Origin: DATFQE01 sp963739085
Lineage (GTDB): Bacteria > Actinomycetota > Thermoleophilia > Gaiellales > Gaiellaceae
Direction: 5' to 3'
Assembly (NCBI GenBank): GCA_963739085.1
Contig: CAVTZA010000013.1
Location: forward strand, 192,249-256,248
DNA length: 64,000 nucleotides
The translations under genes and the position numbers were made by a program. The notes beneath the pieces were generated by a model. The model ran no database searches. It was not told the origin of the DNA and saw only the letters and a program-made list of their open reading frames with translations. Shown in pieces: positions 1 through 7,835 of this stretch (positions are counted from its first letter, which is position 1; each line of letters opens with the position of its first letter).

Positions 1-615
1 CGGATGCCGGGTCGTCGCGGCGCACCGAGGCACCGGCCCGCCCACGCGAAGCACGGCCTCGCCGACACGCACGCGGCGACCGTCCCAGGTGTCCTCCTCG
101 TGCTCGGCGCAGCCGTCGAGGTCGAGGAGCATCCGGAACCGTCGCGGGTCGACACGGCCGGCCGCCTCGCGCTCGAGACGCCGGACGGACCCGCGGGAGA
201 CGAGCGTCACCGGGGCCTCTCGCAGGCCGGCGGTCGTGTCTGGCCGCGCGAGCCGGACGTCGTGGCCTGCAAGCCCGGACAGCCGGTCGTTCCACTCGCC
301 CTCGACCACCTGACCACGGCCGATCTCGCCGCCGTGATAGTCCCACTGGTGCACGGAGCCACTCCCGAGGGCGCTGCCCTCGACGACCGCTCCGTCAGGA
401 AAGCGCAGCCGCAACCGCTCGTTCGCGGCGTCGTACTCGCCGGAGACGACGATCGGCCAGGCAGTCAACGAGCTGCGAAGGCGCTTGCCGTCGGCGTCGA
501 CCAGCAGGAACCGCCGGTCGCCGACGACGCCTTCGGGAGTCAGCTCGACCTCGCCCGGATGGTTGAGCGCGAAGCCCTTGACCGGTGTGACGGAGATGCG
601 GGCGACCGTCCTCAT
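1..615 (-). CDS. MOSC-domain protein (3' end cut by window edge)
   Basis: The reading frame is open from ATG at 615 down to base 1 (205 codons) with no stop, so the C-terminus lies outside the window. The N-terminus reads RISVTPVKGFALNHPGEV, typical of the MOSC N-terminal beta-barrel domain. Further on come DRRFLLVDADGKRL and then a MOSC core with RFRMLLDLDG, EEDTWDGRRVRVG and GGPVPRCAATTRHP; the Cys of the last motif is the conserved MOSC cysteine. MOSC proteins (YcbX/YiiM/mARC-like) bind molybdenum cofactor or transfer sulfur in detoxification reactions; the substrate here cannot be told. The gene is divergent from the aldehyde dehydrogenase at 671. Confidence 0.85.
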   Translation of the reverse strand, partial: MRTVARISVTPVKGFALNHPGEVELTPEGVVGDRRFLLVDADGKRLRSSLTAWPIVVSGEYDAANERLRLRFPDGAVVEGSALGSGSVHQWDYHGGEIGRGQVVEGEWNDRLSGLAGHDVRLARPDTTAGLREAPVTLVSRGSVRRLEREAAGRVDPRRFRMLLDLDGCAEHEEDTWDGRRVRVGEAVLRVGGPVPRCAATTRHP

Positions 616-658
616 CCGGTCACAGCGTAGAGCCACGAGGAACGCCGTTCAGCTGGCG

Positions 659-664
659 TATCCT
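659..664 (+). promoter_or_regulatory. -10 box of the aldehyde dehydrogenase gene, leaderless
   Basis: TATCCT lies exactly 6 nt upstream of the GTG at 671, with no Shine-Dalgarno sequence between. This spacing puts the transcript start at or next to the start codon. Confidence 0.55.
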
Positions 665-670
665 CCCATC

Positions 671-2098
671 GTGGCCGCGACGGCAACCGAACGGAAGCTC
701 CCCATCGCCGGCGAATGGATCGAGACCGGAGAGTGGATCGACGTCCGCTCGCCCTACTCGGGCGACGTCGTCGGTCGCGTCGCAAAGGCAGGCGCCGGCG
801 AGGCTCGCCGCGCGATCGACGCCGCCGAGCGCGCAATGGCCGACCCGCTGCCCGCGCACAAGCGGGCCGAGATCCTCGTCAGGGTCGCGGGCCTCCTCGG
901 CCGTCGGCACGACGAGGTCGCGCGGACCATCTCCGACGAGGCCGGCAAGCCGATGAAGGCAGCCCGCGTCGAGGCGCAGCGGGCGATGTCGACGTACACC
1001 TTCGCCGCCGTGGAAGCGCGGAAGCTCGCTGGCGAGATGGTCCCGATGGGTGCTTCGCAGGCCGGCGAGGGCAAGCTCGCGTTCACCCTCCGCCGCCCGA
1101 TCGGCGTCGTCGGCGCGATCAGCCCCTTCAACTTCCCGCTCAACCTCGTCGCGCACAAGATCGCTCCGGCGCTCGCAGCCGGTTGCGCGGTCGTCCTCAA
1201 ACCGGCGACGCAGACGCCGCTTTCGGCCCTGCTCCTCGCGGAGCTCGAGGAAGAGGCGGGCCTGCCGGCCGGTTGGCTCAACGTCGTCGTCGGCCCGAGC
1301 TCGGAGCTCGGCGACGTCCTCGTCGGCGACGACCGCGTGAAGCTGATCTCGTTCACCGGGTCGGTGCCCGTGGGTTGGGGAATCCGCGAGCGCGCGCCCA
1401 AAAAGCGGGTCACGCTCGAGCTCGGCAATGCAACGCCGGTGATCGTGGAAGCCGACGCCGACGTCGAGGCGGCGGCCGCGAAGCTCGCGGCGAACGCGTT
1501 CTCGTTCGCCGGACAGAGCTGTATCTCGGTGCAGCGCATCTACGTCGCCCGCGCCGTCCACGACGCCTTTCTGGACGCGTTCCTGCCCAAGGTGGAGGCG
1601 CTCAAGGTCGGCGACCCGGCCGAGGAGGACACGGACGTGGGGCCCGTCATCGACGGCGAGGCGCGCGAGCGGATCCTGGAGTGGATCGCGGAGGCGCGCG
1701 AACGCGGCGCGAGCATCCTCACCGGTGGCGACCGCGAGGGCGAGCTAATCGGGCCGACGGTGATCGCGGACGCCTCACCCGACCTGAAGGTGTCCTGCGA
1801 GGAGGTCTTCGGTCCCGTCTGCACGGTCAATGCGTACGACGCGCTCGACGAGGCGATCGCGCTCGCCAACGGCACGTCGTTCGGCCTGCAGGCCGGGATC
1901 TTCACCAGCCGCCTGGACACGGCGCTCCGAGCGGGCGAGGAGCTCGAGTTCGGCGGTGTCACGGTGAACGAGGCGCCCACCTTCCGAGCCGATCAGATGC
2001 CCTACGGCGGGGTCAAGGATTCCGGCAACACCCGAGAGGGCCCCGCATACACGATCAGGGAAATGACCGAAGAGCGCCTCGTCGTCATCGACGCCTGA
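671..2098 (+). CDS. NAD(P)-dependent aldehyde dehydrogenase
   Basis: This 475-residue protein has the normal length for the ALDH superfamily and oxidises an aldehyde to the acid (or acyl phosphate) with NAD(P)+. I see the Rossmann motif FTGSVPVG, the general-base Glu250 in VTLELGNATP and the catalytic Cys284 in FAGQSCISVQ. Similarity to GapN/lactaldehyde-dehydrogenase-type members is suggested by SPFNFPLNLVAHKIAPAL but the substrate is not determinable. The frame is open upstream to 485, but that part is Arg/Ser-rich and not ALDH-like. GTG at 671 starts just before the conserved N-terminus (KLPIAGEW) and follows a TATCCT box by 6 nt, so I chose it. Confidence 0.93.
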   Translation: MAATATERKLPIAGEWIETGEWIDVRSPYSGDVVGRVAKAGAGEARRAIDAAERAMADPLPAHKRAEILVRVAGLLGRRHDEVARTISDEAGKPMKAARVEAQRAMSTYTFAAVEARKLAGEMVPMGASQAGEGKLAFTLRRPIGVVGAISPFNFPLNLVAHKIAPALAAGCAVVLKPATQTPLSALLLAELEEEAGLPAGWLNVVVGPSSELGDVLVGDDRVKLISFTGSVPVGWGIRERAPKKRVTLELGNATPVIVEADADVEAAAAKLAANAFSFAGQSCISVQRIYVARAVHDAFLDAFLPKVEALKVGDPAEEDTDVGPVIDGEARERILEWIAEARERGASILTGGDREGELIGPTVIADASPDLKVSCEEVFGPVCTVNAYDALDEAIALANGTSFGLQAGIFTSRLDTALRAGEELEFGGVTVNEAPTFRADQMPYGGVKDSGNTREGPAYTIREMTEERLVVIDA

Positions 2099-2141
2099 GC
2101 CGCAGCGAAGGACCTCAAGGCCGCTACACTCGCGGGCGCTG

Positions 2142-2609
2142 ATGGCTCGCCTGCTCGGACGCCTGGTGGGCGCACGCGAGGGCGACGGCGCCGTCTCGTC
2201 TGCTGCCCGCCTCCATCCCGGCGCGCTCCGCCGCGAGCGGCGCGCGCTCGTGCGCACCCGCGAGGAGCGCATCCGCGACCTGGGCGGACTGATGCTCGAG
2301 ATGTACAGGCGGGACCGCTTCCGCGAAGACCTGCTCCAGGAGCGGTGTCTCGAGGTGATCGCGCTGGAAGAGCGGATCTCGGAGGTCGACGGACTGCTGG
2401 AGGCCGCCGCCGAGCTCCGCCGGCCCAGCACCGCTCCGCGCTGTGCCTGCGGCGCCCCGATCCAGTGGGGATCGCACTTCTGCGGGAACTGCGGGCGCCC
2501 CACCGGAGCGACACCGGTCGTCAGCTGCTCGAACTGCGGCTCGCCGGTGCCGGCGGACGCGCGCTTCTGCGCCGGCTGCGGGCAAGCGGTCGACGCTCCG
2601 GAGGCCTAG
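2142..2609 (+). CDS. double zinc-ribbon protein with N-terminal coiled coil
   Basis: A 155-residue protein. The first 100 residues are charged and helical (RRERRALVRTREERIRDLGG), probably a coiled coil. The last 55 hold two zinc ribbons: CACG...CGNCGRP and CSNCGSPV...CAGCGQ. The second pair matches the Pfam zinc-ribbon_2/DZR consensus. A function is not assigned; such proteins often act as adaptors. It is followed 3 bp later by another zinc-ribbon gene, so the two are very probably one operon. A TACACT box lies 11 nt before the ATG. Confidence 0.75.
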   Translation: MARLLGRLVGAREGDGAVSSAARLHPGALRRERRALVRTREERIRDLGGLMLEMYRRDRFREDLLQERCLEVIALEERISEVDGLLEAAAELRRPSTAPRCACGAPIQWGSHFCGNCGRPTGATPVVSCSNCGSPVPADARFCAGCGQAVDAPEA

Positions 2610-2612
2610 ACG

Positions 2613-3278
2613 ATGAGCGACTGCCCCAGCTGCGGCGCCCCGGTCGAGCCGGGTCAGGAGTACTGCCTCGACTGCGGCACGCGGCTGCCGGAGCGCCGGG
2701 GCGTGCTCGCCACCGTGGGGCGTGTCTGGCGGCGCCGTCTGCGCTGGTACCCGGGCGACTGGCTGCCGATCGTCCTGGCTCTGCTCGTCATCGCGGCCCT
2801 CGCCACCGCGGCCGCCGTCTACGCCGGTCGCGACGAGAACGAGACGGTTGCAGGCACGACAGTGATCGCGACGTCTCCTCCCGACGTCACCGGCCCAGCC
2901 ACGCAGTCGACGAGAACGGAGACCGCGCCGGTCGCGAGCGTCCCTACGACGGGCACCTCGACGTCTCGCTCACCCGACGGCCCGGGGCCGGGCAACCCGG
3001 TCGAATGGCCCGCGGACGAGGACGGATTCACCGTCGTCCTCGCCTCGCTCCCGGTCTCAGGCGGACGCGATACGGCGCTCCAGAAGGCGCGCAGCGCTCT
3101 CCGGTCCGGGATCAAGGAGGTCGGCGTGCTCGACTCGGAGGACTACGCCAGCCTGCACCCGGGCTTCTACGTGGTCTTCGCCGGCGTCTACCCCAACCTC
3201 GAGGAGGCTGAGGGCGCCGTCTCCGACGCGACGGGCGCAGGGTTCCCGAACGCCTACGCGCGCGAGATCACGCGTTGA
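2613..3278 (+). CDS. zinc-ribbon membrane protein with SPOR-like C-terminus
   Basis: A 221-residue protein. It starts with a CPSCGAPV...CLDCGTRLP zinc ribbon (residues 4-25), followed by a basic segment and one transmembrane helix (about 50-72, LPIVLALLVIAALATAAAVY). Next comes a Thr/Ser/Pro-rich linker, then a C-terminal domain of about 80 residues (FTVVLASLPVSGG ... GFYVVFAGVYPNLEEAEGA) with the beta-alpha-beta pattern of SPOR domains. SPOR domains bind denuded peptidoglycan glycan strands. The topology predicted is ribbon inside, SPOR outside, so the protein could link a cytoplasmic partner to the cell wall. It is co-directional with and 3 bp from the gene at 2142. Confidence 0.72.
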   Translation: MSDCPSCGAPVEPGQEYCLDCGTRLPERRGVLATVGRVWRRRLRWYPGDWLPIVLALLVIAALATAAAVYAGRDENETVAGTTVIATSPPDVTGPATQSTRTETAPVASVPTTGTSTSRSPDGPGPGNPVEWPADEDGFTVVLASLPVSGGRDTALQKARSALRSGIKEVGVLDSEDYASLHPGFYVVFAGVYPNLEEAEGAVSDATGAGFPNAYAREITR

Positions 3279-3306
3279 GCCAAGCCGCCGCGCTGAGCCA
3301 AGCCGC
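3276..3306. repeat. 13-bp direct repeat pair
   Basis: TGAGCCAAGCCGC occurs at 3276-3288 and again at 3294-3306. The first copy includes the stop codon of the gene ending at 3278. It may be a simple slippage duplication; no further copies were noticed nearby. Confidence 0.6.
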
Positions 3307-3308
3307 GG

Positions 3309-3794
3309 CTACGCCGCGACGTTGCTGCGCTCGAGGTGCTGGTGCGAGGGGCAGTAGTCCCGCTCGGGCAGCGGTGTCCGCTGGCAGGGCTTGCCCTTGC
3401 GGGTCGTGGCGCGGCAACGCGGAACACCGCCGTCGAACGCGCCGGCCTCGATCTGCTCCTGGATGAAGGCGACGGCGGCGCTGACTCCCTCGCTCACGGC
3501 CCAGGCGACCTGCGCCTGCGCGGTGATCGGGAAATAGCGGCGAATGTCCTGGAAGAGAGCCCGATCCGGCTTCGCGAAATACTGCGGATCGCGGGCCAGT
3601 CGCTCCATCGTGCTCTCGCACGCGGCGAGCACCTCACGCCGATGCTCGAGTCGGGTCTCCTCGTCGATGTACGGATCGACCAAGTCCTTAATCGACCTGT
3701 AAATCGCGCGTGAATACTGATACATGCAGCTTTGAATCTCGAGAGTCTTGTCGCTCATCTCCAGTATCCAGTCCGAGTCGTTAAGGCCCAGCAA
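3309..3794 (-). CDS. hypothetical protein with C-terminal Cys/His zinc motif
   Basis: A protein of up to 161 residues. TTG at 3794 gives the longest form; ATG at 3758 (149 residues) is equally possible. The helical N-terminal two thirds contain YSRAIYRSIKDLVDPYIDEE and give no family match that I recognise. The C-terminus reads CRATTRKGKPCQRTPL then YCPSHQ, a compact C-x8-C-x9-CxxH cluster likely to bind zinc. It stands alone, divergent from pafBC. A good promoter lies upstream at 3845-3873, with a palindrome in the predicted 5' leader. Function unknown. Confidence 0.6.
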   Translation of the reverse strand: MLGLNDSDWILEMSDKTLEIQSCMYQYSRAIYRSIKDLVDPYIDEETRLEHRREVLAACESTMERLARDPQYFAKPDRALFQDIRRYFPITAQAQVAWAVSEGVSAAVAFIQEQIEAGAFDGGVPRCRATTRKGKPCQRTPLPERDYCPSHQHLERSNVAA

Positions 3795-3807
3795 ATTCTC
3801 GTTAAAC

Positions 3808-3821
3808 GGCCATTAATGGCC
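3808..3821. promoter_or_regulatory. perfect 14-bp palindrome in the leader of the 3309-3794 gene
   Basis: GGCCATTAATGGCC is a perfect palindrome with an AT-rich centre in GC-rich surroundings, lying between the predicted promoter (3845-3873) and the start codon. Candidate operator; the binding protein is unknown. Confidence 0.45.
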
Positions 3822-3844
3822 CCAGCGAAGCGGCTGGTCGGCCT

Positions 3845-3873
3845 AGTCTAGCGACCGAAGTTCGCTGTTACAA
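3845..3873 (-). promoter_or_regulatory. sigma70-type promoter TTGTAA-N17-TAGACT
   Basis: On the minus strand TTGTAA (3868-3873) and TAGACT (3845-3850) are separated by exactly 17 nt, the best sigma70 spacing. The predicted start near 3838 gives a leader of about 45-80 nt for the gene ending at 3309. Confidence 0.55.
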
Positions 3874-4020
3874 ACTCGCGGCCGCTGTTGTCTTCTCGGA
3901 GAACGGCACGTCCCCCAAACAGGCCGACTCAAGACACTCTGTGCCCATTTTCCCGTTCCTTACACATCGCGGATCCGGCGGCTCGCGTTGTCAGAGGTGG
4001 ATCGGGAACAATAGGCGGTG

Positions 4021-6027
4021 ATGTCGCACGACACCGACAAGCTCATCCGCCAGCTCTCGCTCGTCGCCTTCCTCATGGCGGAACGCCGGCCGCTCACGGC
4101 GCGCGACGTCAAGCAGAACGTCGAGGGGTACTCGGAGATGTCCGACGAGGCCTTCGCGCGGCGCTTCTATGCCGACCGGGCCGAGCTGATCGCGCTCGGC
4201 GTCCCCCTCGACTCCCAGCGCGACGAGTTCACCGGCGAGGAGCTCTACACCCTCCGCTCCGAGCGCTACTTCCTGCCGTCGCTCGACCTCACGGACGACG
4301 ACCTCGCGGCGCTGCAGACCTCCTTGTACCTGCTCGAGGGCAAGTTCGCCTACGCGGAGCCGCTCCGGCTCGCGCTCCAGAACCTCGCCCTGGGCCGGCC
4401 GGGCTTCGACCCGCCGCCAACGGAGACGGCCGGGCGCGTGGACGTGCGCGATCCCGACTACTCGCCCGAGATGCCGGGCCGGCTCGCGAAGCTCGAGTCC
4501 GCGATCTCCAAGCAGCGCACGGTCAAGTTCGAGTACTGGTCGATCAACCGCGACGAGCAGCGCGAGCGCACCATCAACCCCTACGCCCTCCTGCCGGAGA
4601 ACGGCGTCTGGTACGTGATCGGCGAGGACCTCGAGGACGGCCGGCGCAAGAAGTTCCGTGTCTCGCGAGTGCGCAGCGACATCCGGCTCGCGACGCGCCG
4701 CGAGCGCGACTTTCGCATTCCGACCGACTTCGAGATCGACGACTACCGCGGCCGCGCGAACTGGCAGGTCGGGGACATCCGAGGCGAGGCCCGGATCGAG
4801 GTCGCCGGCGACACGGCATGGTGGGTGCAGCGGGTCCACGGCAATGCCGGCCGCCTGGAGGACGGGGTGTTCGTCACCGAGTACGCGAGCATTCCGCTCC
4901 TCGCGACCTGGATTCTCCGCCAGGAGGGCCACGCCGTCCCGCTCGAGCCGGCCAAGCTCCGCACGGAGGTCGAGCGCGCCCTGAAGCGCGTGGCACGCGC
5001 GCACGAGGGCCGACCGCCCAAGGTCGCGAACGAGGTTCCGGCCGAGGAGCCCGAGTCGAGCGAGCGGCCGGCCGGGCCGGTTGCGCCCGAGCGGTTCGGG
5101 GTCCTGCAGGCCCTGCTGGCCTATCTGCTCGCGCGCTGCGGCGACAAGACGGAGGCGGAGTTTCCGGCGCAGGACCTGGTCGACCGCTTCCACATCCCGC
5201 ACGAAGCGCTCGAGGAGCATCTCTCGCTGCTCAACCTCGTCAATTTCGGCGGCGGGTGCTACGCGGTCTACGCCCAGCTCCGCGGCGACCGCGTGACCGT
5301 GCTCAAGGAGCTGTTCGGCGACACGTTCCGCTCTGCGCCGCGGCTCACTCCGCTCGAGGCACGGGCGATCCGGCTCGCGCTCGACTTCGTCGGGCCGATG
5401 ATCGCGGCCGACACCCGCAGTCCGCTCGACAACGTGCGCAAGAAGCTCGAGGAGACGTTCGGCCAGTTCGACGTCCAGGGCACTGCGCCGGAGGGCTCCG
5501 ACGCGACCGAGGAGGCGCTGCTGGCGGCGCTGAACGCCGGGATCAGCGATCACCGCGTGATCGAGATCGAGTACCAGAAGGAAGGCGAGGAGTCGCCGAC
5601 GCAGCGGCTCGTCGAGCCGTACTACATCGAACGGGAGCTGCCCTTCTGGTACGTGCACGCGTTCGACCTGACGAGAGGCGGCCAGCGCAGCTTCCGGCTC
5701 GACCGGATGCGCAGCGCCACCCTGACCGACGACACCTTCGAGCCGAGGCCGGAGTTCACGCCCGAGCGGCTGCGTGACGCCACGATCGCGCGGGTCTGGT
5801 ACGCGCCGGCGTTCGCGCGGTGGCGCCTCGAGCGCGGCGCCCGGGCCCTGGTCGACGGCGCGGCGCTCGACGATGTCCCGGTCGGCAGCCTCGAGTGGCT
5901 CGCCTCCGAGATCCTCGGCGCGCGCGGCGACGCGGTCGTGCTCGAGCCGCTGGAGCTGCGCGTCCACGTCGCCGAACGTGCGCGGGCGCTGCTCGACCAG
6001 CTGGCGCTCGAGCAGGCCCCGGCCTAG
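4021..6027 (+). CDS. pafBC: fused PafB-PafC WYL-domain transcriptional regulator
   Basis: This 668-residue protein consists of two tandem copies of the PafB/PafC architecture: winged-helix DNA-binding region, WYL domain and WCX C-terminal domain. The first half begins DTDKLIRQLSLVAFLMAERR and has a WYL core INPYALLPENGVWYVIGEDL. The second half starts near residue 350 (RFGVLQALLAYLLARCGDK) and has VEPYYIERELPFWYVHAFDL. In mycobacteria PafB and PafC are separate and activate the LexA-independent DNA-damage response when their WYL domains sense single-stranded nucleic acid. Fused forms are known in other actinobacteria. GTG at 4018 directly precedes the ATG. The gene converges on and overlaps the histidine kinase by 4 bp. 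Confidence 0.88.
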   Translation: MSHDTDKLIRQLSLVAFLMAERRPLTARDVKQNVEGYSEMSDEAFARRFYADRAELIALGVPLDSQRDEFTGEELYTLRSERYFLPSLDLTDDDLAALQTSLYLLEGKFAYAEPLRLALQNLALGRPGFDPPPTETAGRVDVRDPDYSPEMPGRLAKLESAISKQRTVKFEYWSINRDEQRERTINPYALLPENGVWYVIGEDLEDGRRKKFRVSRVRSDIRLATRRERDFRIPTDFEIDDYRGRANWQVGDIRGEARIEVAGDTAWWVQRVHGNAGRLEDGVFVTEYASIPLLATWILRQEGHAVPLEPAKLRTEVERALKRVARAHEGRPPKVANEVPAEEPESSERPAGPVAPERFGVLQALLAYLLARCGDKTEAEFPAQDLVDRFHIPHEALEEHLSLLNLVNFGGGCYAVYAQLRGDRVTVLKELFGDTFRSAPRLTPLEARAIRLALDFVGPMIAADTRSPLDNVRKKLEETFGQFDVQGTAPEGSDATEEALLAALNAGISDHRVIEIEYQKEGEESPTQRLVEPYYIERELPFWYVHAFDLTRGGQRSFRLDRMRSATLTDDTFEPRPEFTPERLRDATIARVWYAPAFARWRLERGARALVDGAALDDVPVGSLEWLASEILGARGDAVVLEPLELRVHVAERARALLDQLALEQAPA

Positions 6028-7835
6028 TCCTCCTCACTCTGCGGCGTCTCGAGCGGCAGGGTGAGGGTGAAGGTCGCGCCTTGTCCCGGCGACGACGCGA
6101 CGGCGATCGAGCCGCCGTGCGCCTCGGCGATCGAGCGCGCGATGAAGAGGCCGAGCCCGGTGCCGGGCTTCGTCTTGTCGCCGACCCTGGCCCGGCCGAA
6201 CTTCTCGAAGATCAGCCGTTGCTGCTCGGACGGAATCCCAGGCCCGCGGTCGCTGACCGCCACCTCCACACGGCCGTTCTGGGTCTGCGTGGTGACGCGA
6301 ACCTCCCCGCCCGACGGCGAGTACTTGACGGCGTTGTCGATGAGGTTCGACAGCACCTGGCGGAGACGCTCGCCGTCGCCGCGAATGCTCGGCACGGCGC
6401 CCGCGACCTCGGCCCGGACTCTCACCTCGTCCTGACCCGATTCCGCGGCCGCGGCCGCGGCTCGGGCGAGCGCTCCGACGTCGACGTCGGCGAACGAGTA
6501 GGTGAACGTGCCCGCCTCGATCCGCGACGTGTCGAGGACGTCCTCCACGAGCGCCGAGAGGCGACCGGTCTCGTGAGCGATGAGGCCGAGGAACGACTCA
6601 CGCTGCTCCGGCCCGAGCTCACGCCAGCGCGACCGAAGGGTCTCTGCGGAGCCGATCAGCGACGCCATCGGGCTTCGGAGCTCGTGCGAGACGAGGGAGA
6701 CGAAGTCGGCCCGCAGCGCGGACAGCCGGCGCAGCTCGTCCACGGTCGCCCGCTCGGCCTCGTATGCGTGGATGTTCTGCACGGTCGCGCCGAGGAAGCG
6801 GCCCAGGAGGGTGACGAGCTCGATCTCCTGCTCGTCGAAGGAGGCCGGCTCCTTCCGCACGAGTGAGAGCATCCCGATCGTCTCCGCGCCCGCCAGCAGC
6901 GGCGCGGCGACCCTGCACCGCAGTCCGAGCTCCAGGAACTGGTTCTCCTCTGGATGCTCCTGATCTGCCATGTCCAGGCGGTAGACCGGCCGGCCCGTCG
7001 TCCGCACCCGCTCGAGCATCGAGCCGGCCACGGGACGCCGCGTGCCGGGCGGGAAGACGTCTTCGGCGCCGACCCCGGCTGTCGCCATGACCTGTACGGT
7101 CGCGTCGTCGGCGAGCACGATCGCGGTGCGGTCGAAGGGAACAAGGCCACGAAGCTCGCGGATGAAGGCACCGAACGCCTGCTCGAGGTCGAGCGACGAG
7201 GCGAGAGCGCGGGCACAGCTGTTGGCGGCGTCGAGCAGGTCGGCGCGACGCCCGAGCTCGTCTCGCAGTGTTTCCGCCTCGCGCGCCCGCTGCTCCGCGA
7301 TCGTCGTCTGTCCACGGAGCCGCTCGACGAGCCAGCCGACGATGAGGCCTGTGATCATGCCGACGCCGATCCCGAAGGTGACGTTGCCGACGTCGTACGG
7401 GTGGTCGAAGCGGTTCGCCCGGAGGTACTCGAAGCCCGCGTAGACGACCCCGAACGCGAGCGGCATCAGCACGCCGCCCCAGATCCCGTAGCGGAGCGCC
7501 GCCTCCACGATCGGGATGAAGACCGCCTGGCGAATCGGCGTGCCCGAGTCGAACGAGTAGATGAGCACGTAGCTGGCGACGACGAGCGCGTCGAAGACGA
7601 GCGCGACTGCCCCCAGGCGGACGAGCGAACGATGCGACAACTCGCGGCGACTGAGCCAGAAGAGCACGATGGAGCCGACAGCGAGGACCGCGGTGGTCGT
7701 CCAGCCGAGCACCTCGTAGCGGCGGCTCGGGTACGAGTCGTCGGCGCTCACGAGCTGGAACAGGACGAACGCGAGCGCCCCGAGGCGCACCCAGGCGACC
7801 CAGCGCTCGGTCTCCTGCAACGACTGGCGGCTCAT
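6024..7835 (-). CDS. membrane sensor histidine kinase with GAF domain
   Basis: A 603-residue protein. About five to six transmembrane helices lie in residues 15-170, a short coiled coil at 175-205, a GAF domain at about 210-360, a HisKA dimerisation domain with His384 in VSHELRSP, and a HATPase domain with the N box DNAVKYSPSG and G boxes DRGPGIP and GTGLGLFIA. It should autophosphorylate on His384 and pass the phosphate to a response regulator, but none is adjacent; the single-domain regulator at 57955 is far away. The frame stays open far upstream, but ATG 7835 is the first Met of the membrane domain and overlaps the queG stop by 4 bp, so the two are translationally coupled. Confidence 0.9.
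   Translation of the reverse strand: MSRQSLQETERWVAWVRLGALAFVLFQLVSADDSYPSRRYEVLGWTTTAVLAVGSIVLFWLSRRELSHRSLVRLGAVALVFDALVVASYVLIYSFDSGTPIRQAVFIPIVEAALRYGIWGGVLMPLAFGVVYAGFEYLRANRFDHPYDVGNVTFGIGVGMITGLIVGWLVERLRGQTTIAEQRAREAETLRDELGRRADLLDAANSCARALASSLDLEQAFGAFIRELRGLVPFDRTAIVLADDATVQVMATAGVGAEDVFPPGTRRPVAGSMLERVRTTGRPVYRLDMADQEHPEENQFLELGLRCRVAAPLLAGAETIGMLSLVRKEPASFDEQEIELVTLLGRFLGATVQNIHAYEAERATVDELRRLSALRADFVSLVSHELRSPMASLIGSAETLRSRWRELGPEQRESFLGLIAHETGRLSALVEDVLDTSRIEAGTFTYSFADVDVGALARAAAAAAESGQDEVRVRAEVAGAVPSIRGDGERLRQVLSNLIDNAVKYSPSGGEVRVTTQTQNGRVEVAVSDRGPGIPSEQQRLIFEKFGRARVGDKTKPGTGLGLFIARSIAEAHGGSIAVASSPGQGATFTLTLPLETPQSEED

Noticed and set aside
715..2142. Long Arg/Pro/Gly-rich open frames opposite or shifted to nearly every gene, some longer than 400 codons
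   Set aside because: High third-position GC keeps shadow frames open. They show no domains, and a well-supported protein family occupies the other frame in each case.
3268..3621. Minus-strand protein ending in a repeated Ala-Ala-Trp-Leu tail
   Set aside because: It is the out-of-frame image of the 13-bp direct repeat at 3276-3306 and of the real gene at 3309-3794.
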